Source: an uncultured bacterium
GTDB taxonomy: Bacteria > Planctomycetota > Phycisphaerae > Sedimentisphaerales > Anaerobacaceae
Direction: 5' to 3'
NCBI GenBank assembly: GCA_913009865.1
Contig: CAJVYK010000085.1
Coordinates: 1 to 8,915, forward strand
Length of the DNA stretch: 8,915 nucleotides
Part shown: positions 5,594-8,915 of the stretch, one piece after another
Numbering within the stretch: position 1 is the stretch's first letter
Layout of the letters: the number at the start of each line of letters is the position of its first letter
The notes under the pieces: generated by a model
Seen by the model: the letters and a program-made list of their open reading frames with translations, nothing else
Told to the model about the DNA's origin: nothing
Database searches by the model: none
Position numbers and translations under genes: made by a program

Positions 5594-5622
5594 TTGCCAT
5601 ATACCACTTCTACTTATATAAT
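5594..5622 (+). promoter_or_regulatory. Promoter of the FHA-domain gene
   Basis: TTGCCA (5594-5599), a 17-base spacer and a perfect TATAAT (5617-5622) lie 38 bases before the FHA gene ATG. The -35 box lies only 25 bases from the divergent thrS -35 box. Between them ATTTATC occurs twice (5573-5579 and 5585-5591), 12 bases apart, a possible shared regulator site. Confidence 0.8.
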
Positions 5623-5659
5623 ACAGCTGTGGCGAAACTTAAATTTACAGGGAGGCAGG

Positions 5660-6013
5660 ATGAATGTAAATTTGGTTCTACTCAAAAAGAACGGTTCGCA
5701 GAAGGATTTCCCTTTGCCGAGCAGTGTTACGATAATCGGGCGGCGTCACGACTGCGACTTGCGTATTCCCTTAGCGTCGGTTTCCAAAAGACACTGTCAA
5801 CTGCACTACAACAACGGGGTATTGGAAATTCGTGACCTCGGCTCACGTAACGGCACTATCCTTAACGGCAAACCAGTAAATAAAACGGCAATTCAGGCAG
5901 GCGACCTTATCAAGATAGGCCCCATAGTATTCGCACTTCAGATTGATGGTCGGCCCGAAAACCCCGGCGCACCGGCACCAGGTTCGGCTGTGCGAAAGCA
6001 GAATACCACGTAG
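5660..6013 (+). CDS. Small stand-alone FHA-domain protein
   Basis: Forkhead-associated domains bind phosphothreonine peptides and act as adaptors in Ser/Thr kinase or secretion systems. The 117-residue protein is almost entirely one FHA fold: IIGRRHDCDLRIP (25-37, the conserved G27-R28), SVSKRHCQL (40-48, the S42..H45 phosphopeptide-binding pair), DLGSRNGTILNG (59-70, N64-G65) and a final strand near 86-94. It ends in a Pro/Gly-rich tail (98-107). No signal peptide, membrane helix or enzymatic domain is present. The start is the ATG at 5660 behind a strong GGGAGG site; the frame is open back to a TTG at 5594, but that TTG is the -35 box of its promoter. It is transcribed away from thrS, and its partner is not in this window. 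A small cytosolic phospho-signal reader is the safest description. Confidence 0.93.
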   Translation: MNVNLVLLKKNGSQKDFPLPSSVTIIGRRHDCDLRIPLASVSKRHCQLHYNNGVLEIRDLGSRNGTILNGKPVNKTAIQAGDLIKIGPIVFALQIDGRPENPGAPAPGSAVRKQNTT

Positions 6014-6085
6014 GGTATCCTACTGTAGCCGCCACAAGAAAGCGGGGCAACAGAGGATTCAACAATTGAAGGATTTAAAGCACTT

Positions 6086-7984
6086 TCAGGCCTGGAGCAA
6101 TAACTTGACAAGTTTATCGTATTGTGAGAAATCGGGGACAATAATATGCGCACCGGCTTTGATTAGGCGTGTGCGTTTTTCGATATTCAGGCCGTGCCTG
6201 CGAATTTCATCGCTCGCGATGCCGACTGCAATACCATCTCGCTTTCGGCATTCCCGTATCTCAACGGGACCATCGCCAAAAACAGCCAGTTCATGACCCT
6301 TCAGGTTATTCTCCGTCATTATTCTCTCGATGACCATCTTCTTGGAATACCTGGAGACATCGCCCAGAGCACCATAGATTCGGCCGTCGAAAAGCTCCGC
6401 ATAACCAAGCGCCCCGGATTCGTCGATTACATCCTGACGGTCAGTTCCGCTTGCCAGATAAAGTTTTATACCCTTCTGACGCAGCTCTTTTACGAACGCT
6501 AAGGCGCCTTTGACTGTGTAGTCATTAATATCGAGTTCGCCACGCTTAAATTTTCCTATCCGCTGATTGACCACCTCCATAAGAGCGTTATTGTAAATCT
6601 CCTTGTACTCGAATTTATCGAGGATTTTATCAGGCGGAACAACGCCAAACTCCCTGACCATTTCGACAAGAGCTTCCATCTGCAAAATTGTCTGAATGCC
6701 GGTGGATTTGTCGATACAATCGGCGACACGGGTGCGCACCTTGTGGTAAAGAGTTTCGTCAGCGGTTTCGTATTTATCACCGAGAATGGCCTTAATCATC
6801 ACAGGAGCCATTATCTGTTCCCAGCCCTCTCTGAGGGTACTTATGGTTCCATCGTGGTCGAATACAACATGTTTTATCCGGCCAAACGGTATTGACGGGT
6901 AGCAAAACTCTATCTCAGTATTGTCAAAATAGCTGGCTCGGCGCCGGTCAGAAGCCAGCTCCGGCTGGTAGATGTAGTCGGGGTCCTTACCGACTTCGAG
7001 GATTTCGGCGCCTGAGGCGGTGCCGGTCTGGAACAATTTCTGAACGGTTACGGCGGCAGCGAAGTTGGCAAACTTCGCCGCCTCAGCAGGCCGTAAACCC
7101 GCCCCGAGGCATAAAGCTAATGCGCTCGTCACCGTGTCACCGGCACCAACTATATCGAGCTTCTTCATTAGTTGAATACCAGGGATATCGTGAACACCGT
7201 CGGAGTCAACGGTTATAATGCCTCGCTGACCTCTGGTTACAAATACGGGTTTGCCGGATTGCCGAGCAAGACTTCGAGCGTATTTTTTCACATCGGCCAA
7301 GGTAAGAACATCGTCCGGTTTAACATCAGCGTTGTTCAGCAGAGCCGCTTCCAAATCATTCGTTTTGCGGTAAATATTCCTGAACCTGCGGCCGTAATGC
7401 CTGGAATCAAGCAGGACAATCTTGTCAGGAAATTCGTCAAAAAGAGAATTCAGATGGTCTATGAAAGATTCGTTTGTGATGCAGCCGGGAACCTGCTGGT
7501 TAAATATCAGTACATCCGCGGTTTCCAGAACGGTGCGGATACTACTTAACAAGGCCTGGTCGGTGGCATCGGTTCGTTTGTTGAAGAATCCGAAGTCAAT
7601 GCGCGGCTGTTCACTGCCCTCAAGATACGGCTTGCCGAAGGTTACGGTATCGAAATTTTCCTTTTGAACCACCAGAGAGGTCGTATCGACACCCAATTCG
7701 TGAAGCTGGCGCGTCAATTCTCTGCCGAAAATGTCATCGCCAACAACACCTATGACCTGGATGGCTGCCGGCTCAAGAGCGGCGAGATTGGCGACAACGT
7801 TTGATGCACCGCCAAGTGAATAGTAATGCCTGCTGACGGCCTGAGCCATAAGGCCGGTTTCTGCAGAGCATTCCGAGCCGTGAGGATCGAGCAGCCAATA
7901 GGCGTCGAGACAGAAATCACCATAAACAGCTATCTTTACGTTTTTTATCCCGTCAAGGATTTCTTTAATTCTATCAATTTTCAT
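6086..7984 (-). CDS. Fused HldA-like sugar kinase and HAD-family phosphatase
   Basis: This 632-residue protein has two enzymes in one chain. Residues 1-335 form a PfkB/ribokinase-family kinase like the first half of HldE: glycine-rich GGASNVVANLAAL (58-70), the GDD turn (82-84), NDLE (209-212, the NxxE metal motif) and the ATP/catalytic signature DIVGAGDTVTSALAL (277-291) with catalytic base D283. From about 368 begins a HAD hydrolase: nucleophile motif VFDHDGT (D376, D378), a helical cap (about 390-490), LASGT (510-514, motif II S512), K548/K549, and VFGDGPVE (568-575, motif IV). HldE normally carries a nucleotidyltransferase at this place; it is absent here. The start ATG overlaps the gmhA stop by four bases (ATGA), indicating coupled translation. 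The likely role is phosphorylation of heptose 7-phosphate at C1, then removal of the C7 phosphate, combining HldA and GmhB steps. The HAD part is of the capped phosphoglycolate-phosphatase type rather than classical GmhB, so its substrate is inferred. Confidence 0.88.
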   Translation of the reverse strand: MKIDRIKEILDGIKNVKIAVYGDFCLDAYWLLDPHGSECSAETGLMAQAVSRHYYSLGGASNVVANLAALEPAAIQVIGVVGDDIFGRELTRQLHELGVDTTSLVVQKENFDTVTFGKPYLEGSEQPRIDFGFFNKRTDATDQALLSSIRTVLETADVLIFNQQVPGCITNESFIDHLNSLFDEFPDKIVLLDSRHYGRRFRNIYRKTNDLEAALLNNADVKPDDVLTLADVKKYARSLARQSGKPVFVTRGQRGIITVDSDGVHDIPGIQLMKKLDIVGAGDTVTSALALCLGAGLRPAEAAKFANFAAAVTVQKLFQTGTASGAEILEVGKDPDYIYQPELASDRRRASYFDNTEIEFCYPSIPFGRIKHVVFDHDGTISTLREGWEQIMAPVMIKAILGDKYETADETLYHKVRTRVADCIDKSTGIQTILQMEALVEMVREFGVVPPDKILDKFEYKEIYNNALMEVVNQRIGKFKRGELDINDYTVKGALAFVKELRQKGIKLYLASGTDRQDVIDESGALGYAELFDGRIYGALGDVSRYSKKMVIERIMTENNLKGHELAVFGDGPVEIRECRKRDGIAVGIASDEIRRHGLNIEKRTRLIKAGAHIIVPDFSQYDKLVKLLLQA

Positions 7985-8562
7985 ATATCACTCTCGTTAC
8001 AGAAGTTTTGCTCGATAAGGTCACAAATAATATGATAAGCAAGCTGATGAACTTCCTGAGCGGCGCTCGTCCATTGGGTGTCTACGCAAAGACATAAATC
8101 GGCGATTTGTTCGAGCGTGCTGCCCGGACGGCCGGTAAAAGCAATAATCTTCGCCCCTTTTGCTTTTGCCAACTGTGCGGCTGCCACTATATTGGGTGAA
8201 GTGCCGCTGGTCGAAAACGCCCACAAAACGTCATTGGCCTCTACTAACGCCTCTACCTGACGGCTAAAAATCTGCTCAAAGCTATAGTCGTTGCCAATGC
8301 AGGTAATTACCGACGTATCGGTTGAAAGGGCAACGGCGGGTAAAGCCCTGCGCTGACGGCGAAATCTGCCTATCAACTCACCCGCTATGTGCTGACAGTC
8401 CGCTGCAGAGCCGCCATTACCACAAAGATATACGCAGCCGCCCCGCCTGAAGCAATCGGTGATAATCCCAGCGGCCTGTATAACAGTTTCAACTCCGGTC
8501 GCTTCGAATTCGGCGATTAACTTCTTATGCAGTTCAATTGCATCTTTAATTGTTTGATTCAT
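7981..8562 (-). CDS. gmhA: Sedoheptulose-7-phosphate isomerase
   Basis: GmhA converts sedoheptulose 7-phosphate to D-glycero-D-manno-heptose 7-phosphate, the first step to nucleotide-activated heptose for lipopolysaccharide or other glycans. The 193-residue SIS-domain protein matches the E. coli enzyme (192). It carries the phosphate-binding GNGGSAADCQH (48-58), the AGELIGRF segment (60-67), SVITCIGNDYSFEQIFSRQV (84-103), the second SIS loop STSGTSPNIV (117-126) and AQEVHQLAYHI (168-178). The residues equivalent to the E. coli active-site set H61, E65, Q172 and H180 are all kept as H58, E62, Q169 and H177. The ATG follows CGGAGCG by about 10 bases. It lies 18 bases after the upstream gene and overlaps the kinase-phosphatase gene by four, so the three genes form one operon. 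Confidence 0.95.
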   Translation of the reverse strand: MNQTIKDAIELHKKLIAEFEATGVETVIQAAGIITDCFRRGGCVYLCGNGGSAADCQHIAGELIGRFRRQRRALPAVALSTDTSVITCIGNDYSFEQIFSRQVEALVEANDVLWAFSTSGTSPNIVAAAQLAKAKGAKIIAFTGRPGSTLEQIADLCLCVDTQWTSAAQEVHQLAYHIICDLIEQNFCNESDI

Positions 8563-8580
8563 TTTTGAAACGCTCCGAAA

Positions 8581-8915
8581 CTACAAATTCTCGATTATTT
8601 TTTTATAGAGCAGCGGTATAGTCTGCTTTTGATTGCCCTGAATGTAAAAACCTCGGCCGGCAAAGGCCGGGGGGATTCGCGTGACAATACTCTTTTGGTC
8701 ACGGAAATAATAGCCATTGAAAGATTCATCGCTCATTGCATCGGGGCTGTAAGGGCGAAGGTCAAAATCGGCGGTTAAAATGTTATTCGGGACTTTGCCG
8801 GCATTGGCGGCCATAGAGACGGCTTTTAGAAGAACTTCGGGGCCGGTTACGGCACTGCCAACATTTAACACCACACCACCTGCTGTAAGTTGGGCTATCT
8901 GGTTAGTATAAATAA
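8581..8915 (-). CDS. Conserved protein of unknown function, C-terminal part (runs off the edge)
   Basis: The frame is open from the window edge to a TAG at 8581-8583, giving about 111 residues with no N-terminus in view. The GTG at 8874 is internal: the same frame continues upstream as a sensible sequence (IYTNQIAQLTAGGVVLNVGS). Notable segments are a glycine-rich turn GGVVLNVGSAVTGPEV, a strand-like ILTADFDLRP, and RIPPAFAGRGFYIQGNQKQT near the end. I recall similar LNxGSAVxxPEVxLKA proteins in environmental bacteria, usually annotated hypothetical and sometimes likened to deoxyhypusine synthase; that likeness is from memory and unverified. Its place directly ahead of gmhA suggests a role in the same heptose or envelope-glycan pathway (inference). 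Confidence 0.75.
   Translation of the reverse strand, partial: IYTNQIAQLTAGGVVLNVGSAVTGPEVLLKAVSMAANAGKVPNNILTADFDLRPYSPDAMSDESFNGYYFRDQKSIVTRIPPAFAGRGFYIQGNQKQTIPLLYKKIIENL

Noticed and set aside
5594..5659. FHA gene starting at TTG 5594
   Set aside because: That TTG is part of the -35 box of a strong promoter. The ATG at 5660 has a clear GGGAGG site and begins the FHA fold.
6014..6085. Bidirectional terminator between the FHA gene and the convergent kinase-phosphatase gene
   Set aside because: Only weak stems are visible (TTCAA/TTGAA and a 4-bp CCGC/GCGG) with no T-run, so I do not call a terminator.
7172..7549. 125-residue plus-strand frame inside the kinase-phosphatase gene
   Set aside because: It is antisense to the conserved PfkB domain and shows no domain of its own.

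Overview
The window reads as one contig from a Gram-negative bacterium, assembled from Illumina data. Bases 1-32 are sequencing adapter, and the last gene runs off the right edge. A heptose-phosphate pathway implies a lipopolysaccharide- or glycan-making envelope. The TGS-less threonyl-tRNA synthetase, the kinase-HAD fusion and the heptanucleotide intergenic repeats make me think of Planctomycetota (Phycisphaerae-like). That placement is a guess from gene style; no marker here proves it.

Left part (1-1233): adapter, the last 20 codons of a cut-off gene, then an odd plus-strand gene (100-990). Its first ~65 residues look like the start of a SIR2-like nucleotide-binding domain and the rest is a six-helix membrane protein resembling an ABC-2 permease. 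It may be a real fusion or an assembly/deletion chimera. Facing it are three tandem GC-rich hairpins (1092-1170), each followed by T-rich sequence on the minus strand, which read as a triple intrinsic terminator for the operon to their right.

Centre (1234-5568, minus strand): the classic translation operon thrS-infC-rpmI-rplT-pheS. It is driven by a near-consensus promoter (TTGACA-17-TAAAAT) upstream of thrS and probably by a second promoter in the infC-rpmI gap. infC has no in-frame ATG before its conserved N-terminus and appears to start at ATC or ATA, the known basis of IF3 autoregulation. The infC-rpmI gap also holds a 14-bp perfect stem followed by a U-run, which could act as an attenuator or ribosomal-protein operator. 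Three of the four gaps in this operon contain 7-bp tandem repeats, each of a different sequence. pheT does not follow pheS.

Right part (5594-8915): a small stand-alone FHA-domain protein on the plus strand is expressed divergently from thrS by its own strong promoter (TTGCCA-17-TATAAT). Convergent to it is a minus-strand operon: the end of a conserved gene of unknown function, gmhA (sedoheptulose-7-phosphate isomerase), and a fused protein with a HldA-like PfkB kinase followed by a HAD phosphatase. GmhA plus this fusion could carry out the first three steps of nucleotide-heptose synthesis. The nucleotidyltransferase domain usually fused to this kinase in HldE is absent.
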